A stretch of DNA of 5,978 nucleotides from an uncultured Lachnospiraceae bacterium (GCA_902783765.1 CACZSB010000093.1:1-5978); one strand, 5' to 3'; counted from the stretch's first letter, positions 1-5,770 are shown. Notes: generated by a model not told the origin, from the sequence alone. Program-made: numbers and translations.

Positions 1-495
1 ACCATGGATTCCGTGTCCAAGGCGGCGTATAAAATGATTGAAGAGGTGCGCCATCAGTTCCGAACCATCCCGGGCATTTTAGAGGGCAGCGGCAAGCCGG
101 ATTATAAAAAGTGCGTGGCCATTTCCACCCATGCGGCCCTTCAGGAGATGCTGGTGCCGGGCATCATGTCCGTACTGGCCCCCCTGGTGGTGGGCATTTT
201 GCTGGGGCCGGCGGCCCTGGGCGGCCTGCTGGCAGGGGCCCTGGTCACCGGTGTTATGTTAGCCATTTTCATGTCCAATTCCGGGGGTGCCTGGGATAAT
301 GCCAAGAAATATATCGAGGACGGCCATCACGGGGGCAAGGGCTCCGATTCCCATCACGCAGCTGTGGTGGGGGATACGGTGGGGGATCCCTTCAAGGACA
401 CCTCCGGCCCCTCCATCAATATCCTAATCAAGCTCATGACCGTGGTATCCCTGGTTTTCGCCCCGCTGTTTTTAGCCATCGGCGGCCTGCTGTAA
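1..495 (+). CDS. hppA: Membrane-bound ion-translocating pyrophosphatase, C-terminal part (5' end outside window)
   Basis: This is the C-terminal 164 residues of an integral membrane pyrophosphatase, which hydrolyses PPi to two Pi and pumps H+ and/or Na+ across the cytoplasmic membrane. The frame is open from base 1, so the ATG at base 4 is an internal Met and not the start. Family signatures are visible, numbering from the Thr at base 1: GGAWDNAKKYIE (about 95-106) and GDTVGDPFKDTSGPS (about 124-138), followed by LIK at 142-144. From family knowledge, the Asp and Lys residues in these motifs (here D99, K102, D125, D129, K132, D133, K144) bind Mg-PPi. Hydrophobic segments at about 51-91 and 141-163 fit the last membrane helices, and the protein ends right after the last one, as is usual. 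The residues that separate K+-dependent from K+-independent, or H+ from Na+ pumps, lie upstream of the window, so the subtype cannot be called. The next gene starts 12 nt after the stop, so the two are probably cotranscribed. Confidence 0.97.
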   Translation, partial: TMDSVSKAAYKMIEEVRHQFRTIPGILEGSGKPDYKKCVAISTHAALQEMLVPGIMSVLAPLVVGILLGPAALGGLLAGALVTGVMLAIFMSNSGGAWDNAKKYIEDGHHGGKGSDSHHAAVVGDTVGDPFKDTSGPSINILIKLMTVVSLVFAPLFLAIGGLL

Positions 496-507
496 GGAGG
501 AAAGAAA

Positions 508-1416
508 ATGAATTATCCCAAGGAATTTGAAGCCATCGTTGAAAAGGCAAGATCCTTTAAAACCCCCCGGCGGGTGGCGGTGGCCGGCGCCGACAACGAA
601 AACATTTTAAAGGGCGTCTTTGCCGCCCAGGAGGCGGGCTTTGCGGAGCCCATCCTCATCGGCAGCTTCCGAAAAATCAAGGCTGCCCTGGACAAACTGG
701 GTCTGGCCGACCGTTCCTATGATTTTCAGCCGGTGAATGTGGATGTGAATCCGGTGCAGTTTGCCATTGAAATGATCCGGGCCGGTCAGGCGGACGTGCT
801 CATGCGGGGCAATACCCAGACCCGGGACTTCCTGCTGCCGGTATTGAATAAGGCCAATCATCTGATCCGGGAGGACCGGCTCATCACCCATGTGAACGTG
901 ATGAAATACGAGGGCTACAACCGCCTGCTGGCGGTCTCCGACTGCACCCTTTTGGTGGAACCCTCCATCGAGCAGCGGGAAGAGGTAATTAAAAACATGG
1001 TGGAGGTGCTGGAAAAATTCGGCATCAAGCAGCCCAATATCGCCCTGCTTTCCCTGGTGGAAAAGCCCAGCTTCCACATGAGAGATACGGTGGAGGCCCA
1101 AACCATTGTACTACACCATCAGGAGGATCCCATTGCTGACTGCAATCTGGTGGGCCCCATCACCTACGACCTGATTATCAGCAAGGAAGCGGCCCGAAAC
1201 AAATATTATGAATGCGAGGAATGCGGGGAATTTGACGGGATCGTGGTGCCCAGCCTGCTGGCGGGGAATCTGATCTGCAAATTCTGGGATACCCATTTGA
1301 ATGCCTTTGGCTGCGGTATTTTGGCGGGGGCGGAGATCCCCATTGCCATATCGGGCCGCAGCGAATCGGCGGAACATGCCTTCCTGTCTCTGGCAGGTTC
1401 CATTGCCATGTTCTAA
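508..1416 (+). CDS. Phosphate acetyl/butyryltransferase family protein (divergent Ptb-like)
   Basis: This 302-residue protein belongs to the phosphate acetyl/butyryltransferase family, which swaps CoA and phosphate between acyl-CoA and acyl-phosphate in the cytoplasm. The length matches Ptb (about 300 aa). Family features are MRGNTQTRDFLLPVL (99-113, where Ptb has an MKG..xTxxFLxxVL-type segment), GPITYDLIISKEAA (216-229), VPSLLAGNLICK (247-258, as in VPxxEAGNxLxK) and SGRSESAEHAFLSLAGS (282-298, as in the C-terminal SRxxSxxxKxxSIAL segment). It is divergent: the stretch that usually reads like VAGDAD before the VP motif is instead ECEECGEFDG (235-244), with a CxxC at C236/C239. The ATG follows GGAGG (496-500) with 7 nt spacing, and the gene sits 12 nt after hppA. 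No butyrate or acetate kinase follows, which is unusual for ptb. The substrate is therefore uncertain: it could act on a different acyl-CoA or have lost transferase activity. The family call is firm, the function only tentative. Confidence 0.85.
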   Translation: MNYPKEFEAIVEKARSFKTPRRVAVAGADNENILKGVFAAQEAGFAEPILIGSFRKIKAALDKLGLADRSYDFQPVNVDVNPVQFAIEMIRAGQADVLMRGNTQTRDFLLPVLNKANHLIREDRLITHVNVMKYEGYNRLLAVSDCTLLVEPSIEQREEVIKNMVEVLEKFGIKQPNIALLSLVEKPSFHMRDTVEAQTIVLHHQEDPIADCNLVGPITYDLIISKEAARNKYYECEECGEFDGIVVPSLLAGNLICKFWDTHLNAFGCGILAGAEIPIAISGRSESAEHAFLSLAGSIAMF

Positions 1417-1430
1417 GGCCAGTTCTCAGC

Positions 1431-1474
1431 CGGTGGGGACGGTTCTCGGCCAAAACCGTCCCCACCGCTTTCTT
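1431..1474 (+). terminator. Rho-independent terminator of hppA-ptb-like operon; possible dispersed repeat
   Basis: A perfect 14-bp stem, CGGTGGGGACGGTT (1431-1444) pairing with AACCGTCCCCACCG (1454-1467), has a 9-nt loop and is followed by CTTTCTT (1468-1474). The T-rich tail is on the + strand only, so it mainly ends the left operon. The tail overlaps the stop codon of the convergent DUF2812 gene. The GGGGACGGTTCT core resembles short palindromes that I recall as repeated in Clostridia genomes, which this window cannot test. Confidence 0.7.
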
Positions 1475-2747
1475 ACTCTCCTAAACTGTCACACAGGCTC
1501 TGGGTCCAGGCTTCCAGGGTTAGGCCCATCTCCTCCGGGTTCTGGTAATAATTCGCCCATAAAACCATGTTTCCCTTCCGAATGATGGCATAATAGCCGC
1601 TCCACTCCCAGGTATGCACAAAAAGCATTCCCTCATCCGCCGCCGCCTCAGGCGTCAGGGTAAGATGCCAGGCCTGGCACAATTCCATAACCAGCTTTTT
1701 GGCCAGCTCGGGGCTTCGCATGTGGTAATATTTAATTTCCATCCCCACCTGAAGACTTGTCCCGTCATCCTTTGTAAACTGGGCACATTCGCTGTATTCC
1801 ATGATGCGGGAGGCCAGAAGATCTCCCTTTTCCCACAGAGTATTGGGCTCATCCCCCACAACATGGCGCATCCTATATTCCGGCCCTGTCTGATTCGGCT
1901 CCAGGGGATTTACATATTTTGGAAGGGTGAGGGGGCTGTATGCCCCATATTCTTCTCCCAACAAATCTTGCAGGTTGGCAAAGGGAAGAGTGCTCTGATA
2001 GCTATCCAGCGGGATCCTGCCCGGCTGAAAGAAAAAGAAATGAATGACTATCCATACCAAATATACTAAAGAGGCCAGCATCACGCATATTTCCCGCCGA
2101 TATCCCCTTGTTCTCTTTCTCCACCCCTCTTTATCCGGAACGCTCTCTGCCTGCAGAAGACTCTTTTGTATGTTCTTCATATAGATGAATGATGCAATAT
2201 TGCGCCTGATACCTATTATGCAGGTCAACAGCAACATCATGTAGAAAATCACCCAATATATAGTTCCCACATCCAAAAATGACTGAAGCTCAAAAGGATT
2301 ATGCCTGCTGAAGGAATAAAACATATAAAACAACGGCCAGCCAATATAAAATATCAGGCGAAGCCCCATCCGTTTTTTCACAGCGCTTAGGGCCAGGGCC
2401 TGGACCGCTGGATCCGTATTCATTTCCCGGGCCGAAGGATCCGTGCTGCGGTAAACGAAAAAGTCTTTAATGGAGGCCACATATTCCCATCCGTATTTTT
2501 CGCCCAGTTCCAACTGCTCCGGATCCGGCTCGGACATACTGGTATCCTGAACCGCCTCCAATCTGTACGCCACGTTTTGGGGCTCCCCATATTCAAAAAC
2601 ACCTTTCCAGACCGACAGTCCGTCCTGGGTCATATGCAGCCCCTCCATGGCCATATCCTCAAGCCATCCCTCCATGGCTGTATAATCATAATCGGGGCAG
2701 GGGAGCAGGCGGCGGATCCTCTGGCCGGGTTTATATTGCCTTTTCAT
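1473..2747 (-). CDS. DUF2812 domain membrane protein with three TM helices and an extracytoplasmic C-terminal domain
   Basis: This 424-residue membrane protein has unknown biochemical function. Residues about 11-100 look like the DUF2812 domain (RRLLPCPDYDYTAMEGWLEDMAMEGLHM at the start, then VWKGVFEYGEP and a YRLE segment), typical of proteins encoded next to PadR regulators. Three hydrophobic helices follow at about 128-146, 160-180 and 219-240. The loop 181-218 is rich in Arg/Lys, so the positive-inside rule places it in the cytoplasm. That puts the last ~184 residues outside the membrane. This C-terminal domain has no motif I recognise; it is rich in Trp and Tyr near its end. The ATG at 2747 is chosen because AGGAGG (2754-2759) lies 6 nt upstream and the codon overlaps the PadR stop as ATGA. 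A longer reading frame back to 2795 lies inside padR. Base composition is visibly more AT-rich in the middle than in the left operon. It is probably repressed together with padR. Confidence 0.8.
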   Translation of the reverse strand: MKRQYKPGQRIRRLLPCPDYDYTAMEGWLEDMAMEGLHMTQDGLSVWKGVFEYGEPQNVAYRLEAVQDTSMSEPDPEQLELGEKYGWEYVASIKDFFVYRSTDPSAREMNTDPAVQALALSAVKKRMGLRLIFYIGWPLFYMFYSFSRHNPFELQSFLDVGTIYWVIFYMMLLLTCIIGIRRNIASFIYMKNIQKSLLQAESVPDKEGWRKRTRGYRREICVMLASLVYLVWIVIHFFFFQPGRIPLDSYQSTLPFANLQDLLGEEYGAYSPLTLPKYVNPLEPNQTGPEYRMRHVVGDEPNTLWEKGDLLASRIMEYSECAQFTKDDGTSLQVGMEIKYYHMRSPELAKKLVMELCQAWHLTLTPEAAADEGMLFVHTWEWSGYYAIIRKGNMVLWANYYQNPEEMGLTLEAWTQSLCDSLGE

Positions 2748-3073
2748 GACTGTCCTCCTTCTTCCGGAATTAACTGCTCCGCATCCGCCACGCACTGCTT
2801 CAGCCGGATCAGCTCTGCCTCCCAGGCCTCCAGTCCCCGCTCCGTGATTCGGTAGGTTCGTTTGCGTCCCTCCACCTGGGTTTCCAGGATATATTCCTCC
2901 TTTTCGAATTTCCCCAAAATCGTATAGAGGGTGGCGGGCCCCAGCCGGATCCGGCCCCCGGTTTGCTTCTCTATATAATCGGCCACATCAATGCCGCACA
3001 TCTCGCCGCTGCGAAAGGCCATCAGCACATAGAACATGGACTCGGTGAGTATCACCATGGCTTTTTTCGGCAT
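2744..3073 (-). CDS. PadR family transcriptional regulator
   Basis: This 109-residue protein is a short (PadR-s2-like) winged-helix repressor that would bind DNA as a dimer. The N-terminal helices MVILTESMFYVLMAFRSGE (6-24) precede YxI-type helix residues. The recognition helix region is RLGPATLYTILGKFEKEEYI (43-62), a PadR hallmark, and the wing follows as EGRKRTYRITERG (68-80). A C-terminal helix (about 81-102) would serve dimerisation. The ATG at 3073 is preferred over an in-frame TTG at 3088, because AGGAGG (3079-3084) lies 5 nt before the ATG and would be inside the coding region of the longer form. It is the first gene of an operon with the DUF2812 protein, and a palindromic operator sits over its own promoter, so autorepression is expected. 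The inducing ligand or stress is not evident from the sequence. Confidence 0.93.
   Translation of the reverse strand: MPKKAMVILTESMFYVLMAFRSGEMCGIDVADYIEKQTGGRIRLGPATLYTILGKFEKEEYILETQVEGRKRTYRITERGLEAWEAELIRLKQCVADAEQLIPEEGGQS
2754..2759 (-). promoter_or_regulatory. Ribosome binding site of the DUF2812 gene inside padR
   Basis: AGGAGG reads on the - strand 6 nt before the ATG at 2747-2745. It lies within the last codons of padR, which supports translational coupling through the ATGA stop/start overlap and fixes the start of the downstream gene. Confidence 0.85.
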
Positions 3074-3078
3074 AGCTT

Positions 3079-3084
3079 CCTCCT
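3079..3084 (-). promoter_or_regulatory. Ribosome binding site deciding the padR start
   Basis: AGGAGG on the - strand, 5 nt before the ATG at 3073. Its position rules out the upstream TTG (3088-3086) as the main start. It lies only 1 nt from the edge of the 34-bp palindrome. Confidence 0.85.
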
Positions 3085-3085
3085 G

Positions 3086-3119
3086 CAATATCGTTTTATG
3101 ATATCATTTAACGATATTG
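3086..3119. promoter_or_regulatory. Palindromic operator, probable PadR autoregulatory site
   Basis: A 34-bp dyad has perfect 10-bp outer arms, CAATATCGTT (3086-3095) and AACGATATTG (3110-3119), and a perfect central palindrome ATGATATCAT (3098-3107). The pairs at 3096-3097 with 3108-3109 do not match. It can be read as two overlapping sites sharing the centre, each of form ATATCGTTNNATGATAT-like. It overlaps four bases of the -10 box and the expected transcription start of padR, a typical place for repression. Binding by this PadR is inferred from position. Confidence 0.8.
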
Positions 3120-3144
3120 TATCCGGCCTCTTCTCTTTTGTCAA
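3116..3144 (-). promoter_or_regulatory. Sigma-A promoter of padR-DUF2812 operon
   Basis: On the - strand the -35 box is TTGACA (3144-3139), the spacer is 17 nt and the -10 box is TACAAT (3121-3116). This is close to consensus, so the promoter should be strong when not repressed. The start point would fall near 3109, inside the operator, giving a leader of about 36 nt. Confidence 0.85.
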
Positions 3145-3163
3145 GACCTAGTTTGTCTGATAT

Positions 3164-3190
3164 AAAAACAGACCGGTCTACGACCGGTCC
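3164..3190 (-). terminator. Rho-independent terminator of the DUF1919-M42-Nudix operon
   Basis: Two copies of the self-complementary octamer GACCGGTC (3182-3189 and 3171-3178), separated by 3 nt, form an 8-bp stem on the - strand, followed by TG and five T (3168-3164). An A-rich/T-rich run lies between the Nudix stop and the stem. It separates this operon from the padR promoter, which begins 20 nt further on. Confidence 0.8.
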
Positions 3191-3217
3191 GAAAAAAGAA
3201 TTTTTGTAGAAAATGAT

Positions 3218-3781
3218 TTACCGCAAATATGCCGCGGCTTTTAATATGCCCATCTGGGTTTTGGCGTCGGGGATCTCCCCCCGCATCACGGAAGCCACCG
3301 CCTCCTGCAGGGGCATGGTAAATACATTGATCATCTCGTCCGCATCCAGATCCCGCTCCCCCTTCGTGAGCCCTCGGGCCAGGAACATGCGGATCTTCTC
3401 ATCGGTATAGGCCGGAGCGGGATAAAATGCCCCTAAGTCGATCCACTCTTTCGCCTGATAGCCGGTCTCCTCCCGCAGCTCCCGCTTGGCCGCCTCCAAA
3501 GGATCCTCCGTGGCGGCATCCAGCTTCCCGGCGGGGAGCTCCGTAATCACCCGGTCTAAGGGATAGCGGTATTGCCGCTCCAGGATGATTTCTCCCTCCT
3601 CCGTAATAGGGACAATGCATACCGCCCCCAGGTGCCGCACCAGCTCCCGGGTGGCGATATTGCCATTTTGCACCTGCACTTTATCCACCTGCATTTTCAG
3701 GATGACCCCATCCCGGAGAGTGGTACTGCTCAGGGGCAGCTCCCGCAGTTCTTCATATTCCTTTTGTGCTTCTGTGGTCAT
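3218..3781 (-). CDS. Nudix hydrolase, ADP-ribose pyrophosphatase type
   Basis: This 187-residue cytoplasmic enzyme is of the ADP-ribose pyrophosphatase (NudF-like) branch, which splits ADP-ribose to AMP and ribose 5-phosphate. The substrate is inferred from family resemblance. The Nudix box starts at G85 in ELPAGKLD and continues as E92-x7-RELREETGY (R100, E101, E104, E105, G107). The metal-binding glutamates are present. The spacing from G85 to E92 is six residues, not the five of the standard GX5E, so the loop has one extra residue. PAPAYTDEK (121-129) resembles the Pro-containing region after the box that is typical of ADP-ribose hydrolases. Length fits the family (about 180-210). The ATG at 3781 has GGAAGGA (3788-3794) 6 nt upstream. 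It is the last gene of a probable operon, 49 nt after the M42 peptidase gene. Confidence 0.93.
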   Translation of the reverse strand: MTTEAQKEYEELRELPLSSTTLRDGVILKMQVDKVQVQNGNIATRELVRHLGAVCIVPITEEGEIILERQYRYPLDRVITELPAGKLDAATEDPLEAAKRELREETGYQAKEWIDLGAFYPAPAYTDEKIRMFLARGLTKGERDLDADEMINVFTMPLQEAVASVMRGEIPDAKTQMGILKAAAYLR

Positions 3782-3802
3782 ATTGATTCCTTCCCTAAAT
3801 AG

Positions 3803-3828
3803 TCCCGGGGCCCTTCGGGGCCTTAGGA
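3803..3828 (-). other. Intercistronic hairpin between M42 peptidase and Nudix genes
   Basis: GGCCC (3809-3813) pairs with GGGCC (3818-3822) around a 4-nt loop, and the stem extends outward through two G-T positions, one mismatch and TCC/GGA (3803-3805 with 3826-3828). There is no U-tract on the - strand, so it is not a normal terminator. In the operon mRNA it would sit between the stop at 3831 and the Nudix RBS. An effect on mRNA stability or partial attenuation is possible but only inferred. Confidence 0.5.
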
Positions 3829-3830
3829 TA

Positions 3831-4871
3831 TCATTTTCTCATTAAGTATGCCATCAGCAGCTCATAGGTATTTCTGAGGCCCTCCACATGGGTCCGCTCA
3901 TAGCCGTGGGAATTGGCGGTGCCGGGGCCCATGGCGGCATGACGGATATCATAGCCGGCCATTACGGAGCCATCGGCGTCGGTGCCGTAGTGGGGGGTGA
4001 AAATATCCATCACATAATCCACCCCCGCCTCTTTGGCCGCGTCAATCAGCTCGTTGGTCATGGCCCAGTGATAGGGGAAGCGGGAATCCTTGGCAAAAAT
4101 AGAAACCTTCCGCTCGTCGGAATTCTGCTGGGGGCCCGTGGGGGCAATATCCACCGCCAGCACATCCTTCACATCCTCCGGCAGCCAGGTGGTGCCGTGG
4201 CCGATTTCCTCAAACATGGCGAAATAGAACCAGACCTGCCGGGGCAGCTTGATCTTCTTTTCCTTAATTTCCTTCATGGCCAGCAGCAGCAGCGCCGCAC
4301 AAGCCTTATCATCCACAAAGCGGGACTTGATATATCCGTTTTCATAGCGGTAACGGGGTTCCAGGGCAATGATGTCCCCCGTATCGATGCCCAGAGCCCT
4401 GGTCTCCTCGGCGGATTTTACATCCTGATCCAGCACCACGCAGACATTGCTGCGGAAATCCGGAAGCACGCTTCTCAGTTCTTCCTCCGTCACATGGATG
4501 GAATTGGGGGTGCGGCAGATGGCGCCAGTAAAGACCTTTCCGGCCCGGGTGTGGATCCGCACATTTTCCGTGACGCAATAAAAAGGATACAGGCCGCCTA
4601 CGGCGCAAACATTTAATGTGCCGTCCGCATTCACATGGCGGACCATGAGTCCGATGTCGTCCACATGAGCCGTCACTGCCAGGGGATTGCCCTCCCCGCC
4701 CAGATCCACCAGCACGCCCCCCTTGTGGGTGGTGACGGGCTCATAGCCCAGTTCCCGTATCATATCGCAAAGCAGAGTCTGAATCTCCTCATACTGGCCC
4801 GTGGTGGAATCCACCGCCAGCAGACGCTGAAAGGCCTCCAGACAATAATCTTCATTGAATGCTGCACCCAT
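3831..4871 (-). CDS. M42 family metallo-aminopeptidase
   Basis: This 346-residue cytoplasmic peptidase belongs to the M42 family (glutamyl aminopeptidase/FrvX-like, often dodecameric), which removes N-terminal residues from peptides using two metal ions. Expected ligand motifs are present in order: AHVDDIGL (68-75, H69), SRFVDDKACA (183-192, D187 bridging), FEEIGHG (220-226, E221 as general base and E222 as ligand), AVDIA (239-243, D241) and a C-terminal SHGYERTHVEG (321-331, H322 or H328 as last ligand). YGTDADG (295-301) matches the TDA segment of the family. Length matches M42 enzymes (about 340-360). The ATG at 4871 has GGAGG (4878-4882) 6 nt upstream. It lies 24 nt after the DUF1919 gene and 49 nt before the Nudix gene, all on one strand. 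The metal and the preferred residue cannot be read from the sequence. A glycosidase role (old FrvX/endoglucanase naming) is unlikely. Confidence 0.93.
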   Translation of the reverse strand: MGAAFNEDYCLEAFQRLLAVDSTTGQYEEIQTLLCDMIRELGYEPVTTHKGGVLVDLGGEGNPLAVTAHVDDIGLMVRHVNADGTLNVCAVGGLYPFYCVTENVRIHTRAGKVFTGAICRTPNSIHVTEEELRSVLPDFRSNVCVVLDQDVKSAEETRALGIDTGDIIALEPRYRYENGYIKSRFVDDKACAALLLLAMKEIKEKKIKLPRQVWFYFAMFEEIGHGTTWLPEDVKDVLAVDIAPTGPQQNSDERKVSIFAKDSRFPYHWAMTNELIDAAKEAGVDYVMDIFTPHYGTDADGSVMAGYDIRHAAMGPGTANSHGYERTHVEGLRNTYELLMAYLMRK

Positions 4872-4895
4872 AATAAACCTCCAAATTTGATTTCT

Positions 4896-5594
4896 TCAAT
4901 ATTGATTTTTTTTCTCTTCCATTCCCTGATTGATCCAGCCCACCAAATCTATCCTATCATATGGTCGACCGAAAAATCCCTTGTCCGCAAAGAAATCCGC
5001 CGTTTCCGTCAAGCCTTTTACAAAGCGGAAATCCGGATACTCTTGCTTATCCACCGGATGATTCACAATGATCATCTTGTGCTTTAGCGGCAGGGCCTGC
5101 GCCCGCGCAAACATTGCCTCGTCACCCGATTCAAAATAATTCCAGACTGCAAAAAGATGATCCGGATGGATGCGCTGTTTCCTCTTCTCCCAAGCGGTTT
5201 CAGCTTCCTCAAAGGAAGTGTAGTGCATAAAATGAATTTCAATGTCTTTCCCAGCATCCCCTCCGGAAATCCTTGCTACCGGATAATTCAGTCCGGCCAG
5301 TTCCGGGACCGAATTGGAGATTTCCTCTAACGGCATTGACAGATAATGATCAAGATGCTCCAAAAAGTCAAAAAAGTCTGTTCCCCGAAAAAAAAGATTG
5401 ACCGTCGGCGTGTCAAAGCGAAGCCCCAAATCATGCAGAAAAAGCCCCGCGAAACAATTGTTGCTTAAGAGGGTGAAATCCGTTTGTCTAAGCTTACGCC
5501 TCATTCGAGGGATAGTAAGGTGCTTTCTAAAAAAAGCATTCACATAGGCCGCTATTTTTTTCGTCCACTTCGCCTGCTTGCCCAATTCATTCAC
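4896..5594 (-). CDS. DUF1919 family protein (possible polysaccharide/exopolysaccharide role)
   Basis: This 232-residue protein resembles DUF1919 proteins, which are often found in cell-surface polysaccharide loci but have no proven reaction. Characteristic segments are DFTLLSNNCFAG (39-50), HDLGLRFDTPTVNLFF (54-69), DIEIHFMHYTSFEEAETAWEKR (117-138) and the terminal GRPYDRIDLVGWIN (209-222). There is no signal peptide and no clear membrane helix; the N-terminus is basic. The start is uncertain: GTG at 5594 has a poor RBS, while TTG at 5585 has GAGGTG 6 nt upstream and would give 229 residues. An ATG at 5590 is out of frame and closes after 12 codons. Base composition is visibly more AT-rich than hppA and the M42 gene, which may point to later acquisition. 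It is the first gene of a probable operon with the M42 peptidase (24 nt gap). No glycosyltransferase or transport gene is nearby, so the polysaccharide link is weak here. Confidence 0.8.
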   Translation of the reverse strand: MNELGKQAKWTKKIAAYVNAFFRKHLTIPRMRRKLRQTDFTLLSNNCFAGLFLHDLGLRFDTPTVNLFFRGTDFFDFLEHLDHYLSMPLEEISNSVPELAGLNYPVARISGGDAGKDIEIHFMHYTSFEEAETAWEKRKQRIHPDHLFAVWNYFESGDEAMFARAQALPLKHKMIIVNHPVDKQEYPDFRFVKGLTETADFFADKGFFGRPYDRIDLVGWINQGMEEKKNQY

Positions 5595-5653
5595 CTCGCA
5601 GTAAAACAGGATGACAGGTAAAAACTATCTCACCCACACTTTTTTCGGTTTTT

Positions 5654-5682
5654 ATTGTAGCATATAAAGAATAAAATGAATA
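5654..5682 (-). promoter_or_regulatory. Probable promoter of the DUF1919-M42-Nudix operon
   Basis: On the - strand, TGCTACAAT forms an extended -10 (TACAAT at 5659-5654). A poor -35 (TATTCA, 5682-5677) lies 17 nt upstream. The TG extension could make up for the weak -35. A perfect TATAAT further upstream (5708-5703) has no fitting -35. The leader would be about 50-60 nt. Confidence 0.5.
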
Positions 5683-5770
5683 GATTGTCCTTCGTAATCT
5701 GTATTATACCCCCCATCATTGTCATTGCGTGCTTGTCCAGGCCCAGGACACAAAAACTTCACAAAAATTG

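Noticed and set aside
607..1101. 164-residue ORF on the - strand
   Set aside because: Antisense to the Ptb-like gene, His-rich composition typical of a shadow frame, no RBS.
1614..2069. 151-residue ORF on the + strand
   Set aside because: Antisense to the DUF2812 gene, no family resemblance and no RBS.
2748..2795. N-terminal extension of the DUF2812 protein
   Set aside because: It lies inside padR and lacks an RBS, while the ATG at 2747 has AGGAGG at ideal distance.
3074..3088. TTG start adding five residues to PadR
   Set aside because: The added residues are encoded by the ribosome binding site of the ATG start.
3888..4616. 242-residue ORF on the + strand
   Set aside because: It is the mirror of the M42 peptidase gene, has no RBS and an odd composition rich in Gly, His and Ile. 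The - strand frame carries full catalytic motifs.
4635..5087. 150-residue ORF on the + strand
   Set aside because: Runs antisense across the M42 and DUF1919 genes and their gap, with no RBS or recognisable motif.
5703..5708. Perfect TATAAT on the - strand as an alternative promoter
   Set aside because: No -35-like hexamer at 15-18 nt upstream and no TG extension; the extended -10 at 5654-5662 is better.
5630..5719. 29-residue ORF on the - strand upstream of the DUF1919 gene
   Set aside because: No RBS, spans the probable promoter, low-complexity composition.
5734..5750. Inverted repeat TGTCC/GGACA
   Set aside because: Only 5 bp with a 7-nt loop and no U-tract; too weak to call an operator or terminator.
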